A stretch of 64,000 nucleotides of DNA from Pedobacter sp. MC2016-15. Lineage in GTDB: Bacteria > Bacteroidota > Bacteroidia > Sphingobacteriales > Sphingobacteriaceae. Positions 1 to 7,887 of the stretch are shown one piece after another. Under the pieces are notes generated by a model. That model was not told the DNA's origin. It worked only from the letters and a program-made list of their open reading frames with translations, and searched no databases. A program made the translations under genes and the position numbers. Each line of letters starts with the position of its first letter. Position 1 is the first letter of the stretch. The stretch lies in assembly GCF_026239695.1 (NCBI RefSeq), contig NZ_JAPIVS010000005.1, positions 1-64,000 on the forward strand. The letters run 5' to 3'.

Positions 1-2475
1 TTACCAACCGGTACGATCAGTGGAAATACTGAAGTTTGCGAAGGGCCAACAAGTTCAATCATCACTTTCAAAGGTTTTGGTGGTACCGCTCCATACAACT
101 TTACATACAAAATTGGCAATGGAGTAGCACAAACAGTCCGGTCTGACGCAAGTGGAGTAGCAACGGTCGGTCAGTCTAACGGCATAGTAGGGACTTATTT
201 ATACACATTGCTAAGCGTAAGTGATGCAACCACAACGGCCTGTGAAAATGCGCAGACAGGAATTGTGACAATAAAAGTAAACCCAAACACTACACTCAAC
301 TTAACATCAGCTCCTGCAACTGCAGCACAAACCGTATGTTTAAACTGCGCTGTCAACAACATCACCTACCAGGCAGAAAATGCAAACTCAGTAACCGTTT
401 CAGGACTGCCAGCAGGTCTCACATCAACTTCCGTTAACGGTAAATTAACCATTACAGGCACCGCAACAGCTCTTGGAACATTCACCTATACGGTGACAGC
501 CGCAGGCATCTGTACAACTGAAGTACTGACCGGTACCATTACAGTAACTGAAAGCCCTGCAATAACCCTTGTTAAAACAGGAATAATAAGCTCAGATAAA
601 AACACAATTAAATACACCTTCAAAATCATTAACACAGGTAATGTAACCCTTAAAAACCTTACACTAACAGATGTTAAAATCCCTTCGTTAAACATCAGCT
701 CAACCATAACATTATTACCAGGTGCCAGCACCGAAACCACCGCCACTTACACCATTACCCAGGCAGAAAAAGATGCCGGAAAAGTAAGTAACAGCGCTAC
801 TGCAACCGGAGTTAGTCCGGGTGCAAGGACAGTAACTGATAAATCCGGGACAGACCAAAACAGCGATGCCCCTACAGTAATTACTGTTCCCCAATCACCG
901 GCACTTGCATTTACCAAAGTAGCTACAGGTACAGTTCCGGCAACATTAGGAGGCATAATTACTTACGAACTGAAAGTCACCAATACCGGAACAGTAACCC
1001 TGTATAATCTTGTTGTGACAGATCCTAATGCAGTGATCAGCGGAGGTTCACCTATTGCATCCCTTGCACCAAATGCAAGCGTGATCGTAACAGCTACACA
1101 TAAAATTACACAGGCAGATCTCGATGCCGGAAAAGTCATCAATCAGGCAACTGTAAAAGGTACAGATCCTAACAATGGAAACATCACCAAACCATCTGAT
1201 GATCCTGCTACGCCTGCATCGGAAGATCCCACAGTAACCCCATTGAATCAGTCGGGAGCTATTGCACTAGTAAAAACCGGTGCGACGAATAACAATGGTA
1301 CTGCAATTATCTTCAGCTTCAACATCACCAATACAGGAAATGTAACCCTGAAAAATATCTCCTTAAGCGACCCAATGCTTGGCGGCGCTATTACCTTGAG
1401 CAATACAACATTATTGCCCGGACAAACCATTAGTGTAAATAAAACGTATATCCTCACATTGCAGGATAAAAACGCAGGTAAAGTAACGAACACAGCAACA
1501 GTTAAAGGTATCACCCCAACGAACACAACAGTAACAGATATTTCCGGAACAGAACTTCTGAATGATACACCAACGATCATAGAGATAGATATTCAGCCTC
1601 GTATATCTTTAGTTAAAACAGGAGTATTGAGCAGTGATTTTGCCACCATCACCTACACATTCCAGATTACGAACATTGGGAATGTAACCATCACAAACCT
1701 GAACCTGATGGACACCAAATTTACCAGCAGCATTCCGTTGAGTAAAACAACACTGGACCCGGGGCAATCTTTAACCACAACAGCAGTTTATACCGTAACT
1801 GATGCAGAGAAAAGAGATGGTAAGGTATTGAATACGGCGACAGTGACAGCTACCAGTCCGTCGGGAAGTCCGGTAAAAGATATCTCCGGTACAGAATCTA
1901 ATAATGATGATCCTACAGTGCATATTATCGATGATTCACCACAGGCGCTGAACGATAACGGAGAAACGAAAATCAACCAGCCGGTAACCATAAATCTTGC
2001 TGTTAACGACCTGCCGTCATTCAATGGTATCGACAAAGGTAGTATCATCATCACCAGGTACCCGACAAACGGACAAGTGCAGGTAAATTCCGATGGAACT
2101 ATAATTTATACGCCAAACAGAGGATATTCCGGACCAGATGACTTTAGATATACAATTAATGACCTGAAAGGTAAAGTAAGTAATGTAGCTTTGGTGAATA
2201 TTACAGTAACACCAATTGACCTGTTTATCCCAAATACCTTCACGCCAAACGGTGATGGTAAAAATGATACTTTCAAAATTATTGGAAGAGAGAGTTTTGA
2301 TAATATAAACCTGTTGATCTTTAACAGATGGGGTAACGAAGTTTACCGTAATACAAATTATCTCGATGAATGGGATGGCTCAGGTTTGAGCGAGGGTACC
2401 TATTACTATGTGATCGTGCTTAAAAAAGGCGCAAATGAAGTATCCAAAAAAGGCTGGATCCTGTTAAAGAGGTAA
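1..2475 (+). CDS. T9SS type B cargo: repetitive DUF11-like adhesin with gliding-motility C-terminal domain (5' partial)
   Basis: The frame is open from base 1, so the N-terminus lies outside the window; the first possible internal start (a TTG at 208) is not the real one. Four related beta-sandwich repeats of about 115 residues begin near bases 559, 901, 1258 and 1597. Each opens with a form of A-x-x-L-V-K-T-G and carries Y-x-F-x-I-T-N-T-G-N-V-T, as in DUF11/conserved-repeat domains of surface proteins. A cadherin/Ig-like module (about 1940-2210) follows. The last 85 residues contain IPNTFTPNGDGKND, FNRWG and the closing GWILLKR of the CHU_C gliding-motility C-terminal domain, the type B sorting signal for the type IX secretion system. 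The product is probably exported and surface-bound, with adhesin or matrix function inferred. The PorP/SprF gene 25 bp downstream is the expected partner of a type B signal. Confidence 0.88.
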   Translation, partial: LPTGTISGNTEVCEGPTSSIITFKGFGGTAPYNFTYKIGNGVAQTVRSDASGVATVGQSNGIVGTYLYTLLSVSDATTTACENAQTGIVTIKVNPNTTLNLTSAPATAAQTVCLNCAVNNITYQAENANSVTVSGLPAGLTSTSVNGKLTITGTATALGTFTYTVTAAGICTTEVLTGTITVTESPAITLVKTGIISSDKNTIKYTFKIINTGNVTLKNLTLTDVKIPSLNISSTITLLPGASTETTATYTITQAEKDAGKVSNSATATGVSPGARTVTDKSGTDQNSDAPTVITVPQSPALAFTKVATGTVPATLGGIITYELKVTNTGTVTLYNLVVTDPNAVISGGSPIASLAPNASVIVTATHKITQADLDAGKVINQATVKGTDPNNGNITKPSDDPATPASEDPTVTPLNQSGAIALVKTGATNNNGTAIIFSFNITNTGNVTLKNISLSDPMLGGAITLSNTTLLPGQTISVNKTYILTLQDKNAGKVTNTATVKGITPTNTTVTDISGTELLNDTPTIIEIDIQPRISLVKTGVLSSDFATITYTFQITNIGNVTITNLNLMDTKFTSSIPLSKTTLDPGQSLTTTAVYTVTDAEKRDGKVLNTATVTATSPSGSPVKDISGTESNNDDPTVHIIDDSPQALNDNGETKINQPVTINLAVNDLPSFNGIDKGSIIITRYPTNGQVQVNSDGTIIYTPNRGYSGPDDFRYTINDLKGKVSNVALVNITVTPIDLFIPNTFTPNGDGKNDTFKIIGRESFDNINLLIFNRWGNEVYRNTNYLDEWDGSGLSEGTYYYVIVLKKGANEVSKKGWILLKR

Positions 2476-2500
2476 GACAAGTAAAAATGAATAAGAATTA

Positions 2501-3505
2501 ATGAAGTTATATATAAGAATATTGATGTTTACAGGCTTAATCGGTTTATTTGCCGGACGAACCAGTGCGCAGCAAAACATTCAGTTTTCTCAATATATTT
2601 TCAATACCCTTAGCGTCAATCCCGCTTATGCCGGGTACAAGGAAGAATGGTTTGTGCAGTCTGCTTTGCGTAACCAATGGGTAGGCATCTCGGGTGCTCC
2701 AAAAACAGCACAGATATCCATTGATGGAATCCTGGATCCGCAGACTACCAAACATGGGGTGGGTTTTCAGATCACTGCCGACAAGCTTGGCGCTCAATCT
2801 TCAACCTCCGCAACGGCCAACTATGCCTTCCGCTTACAGCTGGATGCCGCTGATACCAGAAGATTAAGCTTCGGGCTTGGTGTTGGTATTGCGCAATACA
2901 GCTTAAATGGAAATGAGCTTACTACAGTTGATGGTAATGATCAGGCTGTGCCTCTTGGCAGTTCAAGCAACCTGTCGCCCGATTTCAGGGCCGGGATATA
3001 TTATACTACCCCTTACTGGTATGTCGGACTTTCGGCACTGGACCTGCTGTCAAATACCAGATCCACAGACGACTACCGCAGGAATTCCACCGTTGATGAT
3101 AACATCGTGCGTACACGACATCTGTATTTCGTTGCCGGGTCATTGGTTAATGTTGCTCCTGACCTGCGCATAAGGCCCAGCGTGATGATCAGGGAAGATT
3201 TCAAAGGACCCACAAATGCCGATTTTAATGTAATGGGTATATTCAGCGACAGGATCTGGCTCGGAGCCGGATACCGTACCAGTCTGAAAGTTTTCAAAAA
3301 AGAATATCAGAATACCGATGTCAGCAGTCAGGCGGCGCTCATCGGTATTGCCCAGTTTTATGTAAATGAGCGCTTTAGAATTGGATATTCCTATGATTTC
3401 GCCACCTCCAAACTCAGCGGTTACCAAAGTGGATCTCATGAGATCACCGTAGGTATTGCCTTTGGAAAAGCACCGAAGGCATCAATCTGTCCGAGGGTAT
3501 TCTAA
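2501..3505 (+). CDS. PorP/SprF family type IX secretion membrane protein
   Basis: 334 residues with an N-terminal signal peptide (hydrophobic run then S-A-Q), followed by Q-x-x-I-Q-F-S-Q-Y-I-F-N and N-P-A-Y-A-G-Y, the hallmark start of PorP/SprF proteins. The rest is alternating amphipathic strands typical of an outer-membrane barrel and it ends near GYQSGSHEITVGIAFG. Family knowledge: PorP/SprF proteins tether or export type B T9SS cargos, and the gene usually sits directly after a large CHU_C cargo, as here (25 bp gap, same strand). The pair probably forms one transcription unit. It ends 2 bp from the convergent serine hydrolase gene, leaving no room for a separate terminator. Confidence 0.92.
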   Translation: MKLYIRILMFTGLIGLFAGRTSAQQNIQFSQYIFNTLSVNPAYAGYKEEWFVQSALRNQWVGISGAPKTAQISIDGILDPQTTKHGVGFQITADKLGAQSSTSATANYAFRLQLDAADTRRLSFGLGVGIAQYSLNGNELTTVDGNDQAVPLGSSSNLSPDFRAGIYYTTPYWYVGLSALDLLSNTRSTDDYRRNSTVDDNIVRTRHLYFVAGSLVNVAPDLRIRPSVMIREDFKGPTNADFNVMGIFSDRIWLGAGYRTSLKVFKKEYQNTDVSSQAALIGIAQFYVNERFRIGYSYDFATSKLSGYQSGSHEITVGIAFGKAPKASICPRVF

Positions 3506-3507
3506 AC

Positions 3508-4938
3508 TTATTTCTGTTTCAGGGAGAGCGAAAGCAGCTCGAGCGCTATGTCATTGACCTCGTCACCAGAATTACTTAAGATTACCACACCAAGTTTCTT
3601 GTCTTTAATATAGCCGCACCAGCTACTGAAACCTGCTGTTCCACCGTTATGCCAAATTACCGTCTTTCCCCTGAAAGGGCTCAACACCCATGCCAGCGCT
3701 GTACTTTGGTCAGTTTGCCTGTTGGTCTCCGTATGACTCAATATAAAGTCAGGATTAACATTTGCCATATTGGCTTTCAGATAAAGCAGCATATCGTGTA
3801 TGTTCGAATTTAAGCCGCCAGCAGCATTAAAAGCACCCAGTTGCCAATAGGGTACTGGTTTACCACTTGTTTCAGAATAACCAATAGTCATCAATGCCAT
3901 TTCGCTTTCCGCAATTTTAAAATTGGTACTGCTCATTTTCAGGGGCCCTGTGATCGTTTGTTTCACAAGCTCCTCCAACGGCTTTTGATAAATGTTTTCC
4001 AATATCTTTCCCAGCACAGCATAGCCAAAATTTGAATACTCCGTTCTTCTGCCAGCGGCCGTATCCGGTTTAAAACTTTTAAGATACTGGTACATCATCT
4101 CCTTTGTATAATGCTTGTATGGATCTTCAGCATTGAACCCCGGACTGGTATCAAAATCAGTGGGTAGCCGTGGTAATCCCGAGGTATGATTAGCCAGGTT
4201 CACGATCCTTATCGGTGTCCCCTTATATTGGAGCCCCGGATATTCTCCCGGCAAATACTTGCGGATATCATCCGTTAATACAATCTTCTTCTCATTAACC
4301 GCATGTGCAAGCAGAAAAGCTGTAAACGTTTTACTGATAGAACCAATCTCGTACAGAGACTTCTCATCAGGTACCTTTCCGCTTTCCTTTTTTGTCTCTC
4401 CGTAAAAGTAGGTAGAAGAAACATCACCGTCCACAATACCGATACTCAGACTGCTGTTGTTTGGATCGCGCAGATAGTCCAGTGCCAGTGAATCCAGCAA
4501 TAATTGCAGTTTAGTCTGCTTTGGATTGTTGTTTTTGATCAGTGCCGTGTTTTTTGGAGAAGCGATCTCTTTCTCAGGTTTAACCGGCAACCACTCGTAG
4601 TAGGTAATTAACAGATCTTTACGTACAGCAATTTTAAGGCGCATCTTACCGCGCTCAAAATTGACCAGGTAATTGGCATTGGTCTTTACCTCGTCTACAT
4701 AGTTCCATGAAGTGATCCTGCCCAGAGGGGGCAGCAGGTTCTCTTTGTATAACTGGATGATACTTGCCTCGGATAAGATCGCTTTGGCTTCCGGCGTAAA
4801 CTGGTTATATATAGCTGTATATAAACCTGTATTGTAATTGTCGGCTAGTTTGCCAACAGCCTGATCTGTAAGGGGACGTTGTTGTGCAAAAGCGCACATA
4901 TTGATCAACAGGAGGAAAGCAAGTATGTATCTGATCAT
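3508..4938 (-). CDS. Serine hydrolase (beta-lactamase/class C fold) with N-terminal DUF3887-like domain
   Basis: 476 residues. A signal peptide ending in A-F-A-Q is followed by about 100 residues resembling DUF3887 (T-D-Q-A-V-G-K-L ... Y-N-Q-F-T-P-E-A-K). The class C beta-lactamase/DD-peptidase-like domain then shows S-I-S-K near residue 200 (nucleophile Ser and general-base Lys), Y-S-N (Y-x-N) and W-H-N-G-G-T-A-G near the C-terminus (H-x-G). The product is periplasmic; the substrate could be a peptide, ester or cell-wall fragment and cannot be read from the sequence. It is one of three such genes in the window. Nothing in the sequence argues for antibiotic resistance. Confidence 0.88.
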   Translation of the reverse strand: MIRYILAFLLLINMCAFAQQRPLTDQAVGKLADNYNTGLYTAIYNQFTPEAKAILSEASIIQLYKENLLPPLGRITSWNYVDEVKTNANYLVNFERGKMRLKIAVRKDLLITYYEWLPVKPEKEIASPKNTALIKNNNPKQTKLQLLLDSLALDYLRDPNNSSLSIGIVDGDVSSTYFYGETKKESGKVPDEKSLYEIGSISKTFTAFLLAHAVNEKKIVLTDDIRKYLPGEYPGLQYKGTPIRIVNLANHTSGLPRLPTDFDTSPGFNAEDPYKHYTKEMMYQYLKSFKPDTAAGRRTEYSNFGYAVLGKILENIYQKPLEELVKQTITGPLKMSSTNFKIAESEMALMTIGYSETSGKPVPYWQLGAFNAAGGLNSNIHDMLLYLKANMANVNPDFILSHTETNRQTDQSTALAWVLSPFRGKTVIWHNGGTAGFSSWCGYIKDKKLGVVILSNSGDEVNDIALELLSLSLKQK

Positions 4939-5070
4939 TTGATAATTCGGTAAATGGTTGTAAAATGCACTAAATAGTTAAAGGTAGTGGTTTATTCACA
5001 AAAATTAACATTTGCTGTAACTGCTGAATCAGATAAGAGTCTTATATTCAACTTAGGAAAATTTATAGAT

Positions 5071-6256
5071 ATGAAGGTAATTTGGTTTATTTCAGCACGC
5101 TGATATTACTGGTTAGTCTGTCTTCATCCTTGTTTGCACAGCGCATCGTCAGAATCGACGGCAGCAAAATCAATAGTACAGACCTCGACAAAAATATAAG
5201 GGAACTGATGCACAAAGCAAAAGTACCGGGACTGGCAATTGCGATCTTCAATCATAATCAGGCCGTATACAAAAAGACATTTGGCTACAGCAATGAGCCA
5301 GCTCAGAAACCATTGAAACCAAGCACCAATATCTACGGCGCCTCACTCAGTAAATCTGTATTTGCAGTGCTGGTTATGAAGCTCGTTGAACAGGGCAAAC
5401 TTGATCTCGACAAGCCCCTGCAACAATATCTGCCGGAACCTATTTATGATTACCTTCATCTTAAAAAATGGCATGATGACTACAGCAGTCTGAAAAACGA
5501 TAGCCTTTATCAGAAGATCACCGCCCGGATGTGCCTCGACCATACTTCAGGTTTTCCCAACTGGAGATGGGATTTACCAGATCAGAAGCTGAAAGTTTTG
5601 CGCGTTCCCGGTCAGCGGTACAGCTATTCAGGTGAGGGAATGGTCTATCTGCAGGTAGTGCTGGAAAAGATGCTGGGCAAATCACTGGAACAACTGGCAC
5701 AGGAGATAATTTTTGATCCGCTGGCAATGAAGTCTACAGCCTATACATTCCTGCCTGCATATGAGAAAGATTATGCATGGGGGCATAATGACAAAGGTGC
5801 AACCTATGAAAAGGATAAGGACAATGAGGCGCGTGCACCCAGCACGATGGAGACCACACTAAATGATATGTCCCTTTTTATTGAAGGAGTCATGCAGCAC
5901 AGCATCATCAGTGAAAAATCTACAGCACAACTTTTATTCCTCAAATCCGCCTGCGTTCTGTCATGCAGATGGGGCCATTTGCGGCGAGAGACACCAATGC
6001 CAATGACAACATAGAGCTTAGTTATGGGCTCGGCTTCGGGTTATTAAAGTCTCCCTTTGGCTGGGGTGCCTTTAAAGAGGGGCATGGAGATGGCTTTCAG
6101 CACTACATGATTTTATTTCCGCAGCAACAGACAGCAATGCTGATCATGGCGAACAGTGACAATGCGGAAAGTATTTTCAGACAATTGCTGGAAATTGGCA
6201 TTGCCGATAGATATACGCCCTGGAAATGGCAGCAATGGCCTTCGCTTTACAATTGA
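5071..6256 (+). pseudogene. Frameshifted serine hydrolase (beta-lactamase fold)
   Basis: The coding signal runs through three frames. ATG at 5071 opens MKVIWFIS and meets a TGA within 11 codons. The next frame continues the signal peptide (STLILLVSLSSSLFAQ) and the catalytic domain, with S-L-S-K and Y-S-Y-S-G-E-G. It then breaks near 5933-5942, and the last third (QIRLRSVMQMGPF ... GHGDGFQHYM) is in a third frame. Each break is repaired by one extra T: in the ATTTC run near 5090 and in the CTTTTATT run near 5931. Either the gene is decaying or the sequence has two base-call errors. If translation instead starts at the TTG at 5082, only the second break matters. The last 10 bases overlap the convergent esterase gene. 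Family: class C beta-lactamase-like hydrolases, exported; substrate unknown. Confidence 0.75.
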
Positions 6257-6936
6257 GGCTGCAGTATTTCCCAAACATTCTGTGATAATATCTGGTGACC
6301 TTCCGGGGTAGGGTGCAGGCCATCCTCCTGGATCAGCCTGGGAACGCCGCCCACACCTTTCAGCAAGAAGGGAATGAAGGCCATATTATTCTTCTTAGCC
6401 AGGGCAGGAAACATCTCTTTGAAGGGAACAGTATATTTTTCGCCCATACTTGGTGGCATCTGCATGCCTGCAAGTACCAGCTTTACATCCGGATATTTCT
6501 TCTTTACCTTATCGATGATCGCTTGCAGATTCTGCTCGGTCTCCTGTACAGGTATGCCCCGCAGACCATCATTGGCACCGAGTTCCAGCACAAAAATATC
6601 TACCGGCTGTCGTAACAACCACTCGATCCTGCTTTTTCCATCTGCTGAGGTTTCCCCGCTCAGACCAGCATTGATAACTTTGTACGGCAACTTCAGGGAA
6701 TCAACTTTATGCTGAATCAGGGCTGGGAATGCCTGATCCGGGTCTACACCCAATCCTGCTGTAAGGCTGGTTCCAAAGAAGAGGATATTTCTGGAATCTG
6801 ATGTTTGTACGGGTTTGTCAGAAGTCTGAACAGTATCCTTAACTTCTTCTGCTGGCTTATCATTATTACTGCAGCTGAATAAAAAAGAGGCTGACAGCAT
6901 AAATACTAAATAGTAACTGAATTTAAGAATTCTCAT
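6247..6936 (-). CDS. SGNH/GDSL arylesterase lipoprotein (TesA-like)
   Basis: 229 residues. A lipobox L-F-S-C puts the acylated Cys at residue 22, followed by a Lys/Thr/Ser-rich linker. The SGNH blocks are complete: F-F-G-T-S-L-T-A-G-L-G (nucleophile Ser57), N-A-G-L-S-G-E-T, E-L-G-A-N-D-G-L-R-G, and D-G-L-H-P-T-P-E-G-H carrying the Asp and His. This spacing matches TesA-type lysophospholipase/arylesterases. In Gram-negative bacteria such proteins release acyl chains from esters or lysophospholipids in the periplasm; here the enzyme is predicted to be membrane-anchored. The divergent neighbours are the ABC genes at 7198, an arrangement like tesA next to ybbA/ybbP in proteobacteria, which supports the assignment. 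Confidence 0.9.
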   Translation of the reverse strand: MRILKFSYYLVFMLSASFLFSCSNNDKPAEEVKDTVQTSDKPVQTSDSRNILFFGTSLTAGLGVDPDQAFPALIQHKVDSLKLPYKVINAGLSGETSADGKSRIEWLLRQPVDIFVLELGANDGLRGIPVQETEQNLQAIIDKVKKKYPDVKLVLAGMQMPPSMGEKYTVPFKEMFPALAKKNNMAFIPFLLKGVGGVPRLIQEDGLHPTPEGHQILSQNVWEILQPQL

Positions 6937-7035
6937 CTGATCAAATAATGGTGTGTTATACGACTTAAAACAGCAAAATACGGATATAGTTTCATCTATT
7001 TATCTACTGAATTCAGTTGTAAGATGGAGCCTTTG

Positions 7036-7084
7036 ATGATTAAAATAATTATTGCCTTGCGTGCTTAATAATTATTTTAATCAT
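7036..7084. repeat. 18-bp perfect inverted repeat between divergent esterase and ABC genes
   Basis: Bases 7036-7053 (ATGATTAAAATAATTATT) are the exact reverse complement of 7067-7084, separated by a 13-base loop GCCTTGCGTGCTT. It lies in the 261-bp gap between the two divergently transcribed start codons. A factor-independent terminator is unlikely there because no gene converges on it and the stem is nearly all A/T. It could be a regulator binding site, a cruciform or a 5'-leader hairpin; the sequence does not decide between these. Confidence 0.85.
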
Positions 7085-7197
7085 GTCGGGTTCACAATAT
7101 CTGGATCACTGGCAAACAATTAAAGGCTTTTAGCAGTATATTTAACGTAACAATCCTTCTTTATTCACGTCAGATATCTAAATAAACTGCTTTTATA

Positions 7198-7887
7198 TTG
7201 GAAACTATTTTAAATATCAGAGAAGTCAGCAAATCTTATCAAAGTGCCGGCACTTCACTTACTATACTTGACAAAATCTCCTTCTCTATTCAAAAAGGAT
7301 CAACAGTTGCTATTACCGGTCCTTCAGGTAGTGGAAAAACTACGCTGCTCGGCTTATGTGCTGGGTTGGATCGTGCCAGTGATGGCTCAGTAGAACTCAA
7401 CAATGTGGTGCTCGACCGCCTTTCTGAAGACCAGCGGGCGGCAGTGCGAAACCGCCATGTAGGATTTATATTCCAGAATTTCCAGCTGCTGCCTACACTC
7501 ACTGCTTTGGAAAACATTATGGTTCCCCTGGAGCTGAGAGGCGAGAAGAATATCCGTCCCAGGGCTTTGGAACTGCTCGAAAAAGTTGGCCTGTCTGCCC
7601 GTGGAGATCATTATCCTGTACAATTGTCAGGGGGTGAACAGCAGCGTATCTCTCTTGCCAGAGCTTTCTCAAACACACCTGCTATTCTGTTTGCTGACGA
7701 ACCTACGGGGAATCTCGATGGTGAAACCAGTGAAAAGGTGATCAGGCTGTTGTTCGATTTGAATAAGGAAGCCGGAACAACCCTGGTGATTGTCACACAT
7801 GATATGGATCTTGCCGCGCGTGCTGACCGTATCATTCGTTTAAAAAGTGGAGTGATTATTAGTGATGAACAGAAAACTTATGTCTGA
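7198..7887 (+). CDS. ABC transporter ATP-binding protein, LolD/YbbA type
   Basis: 229 residues from a TTG start; no in-frame ATG lies close upstream and residues I-L-N-I-R-E-V-S-K-S-Y already belong to the domain, so TTG is the best choice. Walker A GPSGSGKTT, Q-loop F-Q-N-F-Q-L-L-P-T-L-T-A-L-E-N-I, signature LSGGEQQR, Walker B I-L-F-A-D-E-P-T-G-N-L-D and the switch His in V-T-H-D-M-D are all intact. The P-T-L-T-A-L-E-N and P-T-G-N-L-D forms mark the MacB/LolD/FtsE group. The 3' end overlaps the permease gene, so the two are translationally coupled and form one transporter. By analogy with YbbA-YbbP beside TesA, the substrate may be lipid-like or hydrophobic, which is inference. Confidence 0.93.
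   Translation: METILNIREVSKSYQSAGTSLTILDKISFSIQKGSTVAITGPSGSGKTTLLGLCAGLDRASDGSVELNNVVLDRLSEDQRAAVRNRHVGFIFQNFQLLPTLTALENIMVPLELRGEKNIRPRALELLEKVGLSARGDHYPVQLSGGEQQRISLARAFSNTPAILFADEPTGNLDGETSEKVIRLLFDLNKEAGTTLVIVTHDMDLAARADRIIRLKSGVIISDEQKTYV

Noticed and set aside
486-2054. Long open frames on the minus strand inside the repeat adhesin
   Set aside because: They run antisense to four beta-sandwich repeats and show low-complexity V/T/P sequence, the usual shadow of that composition.
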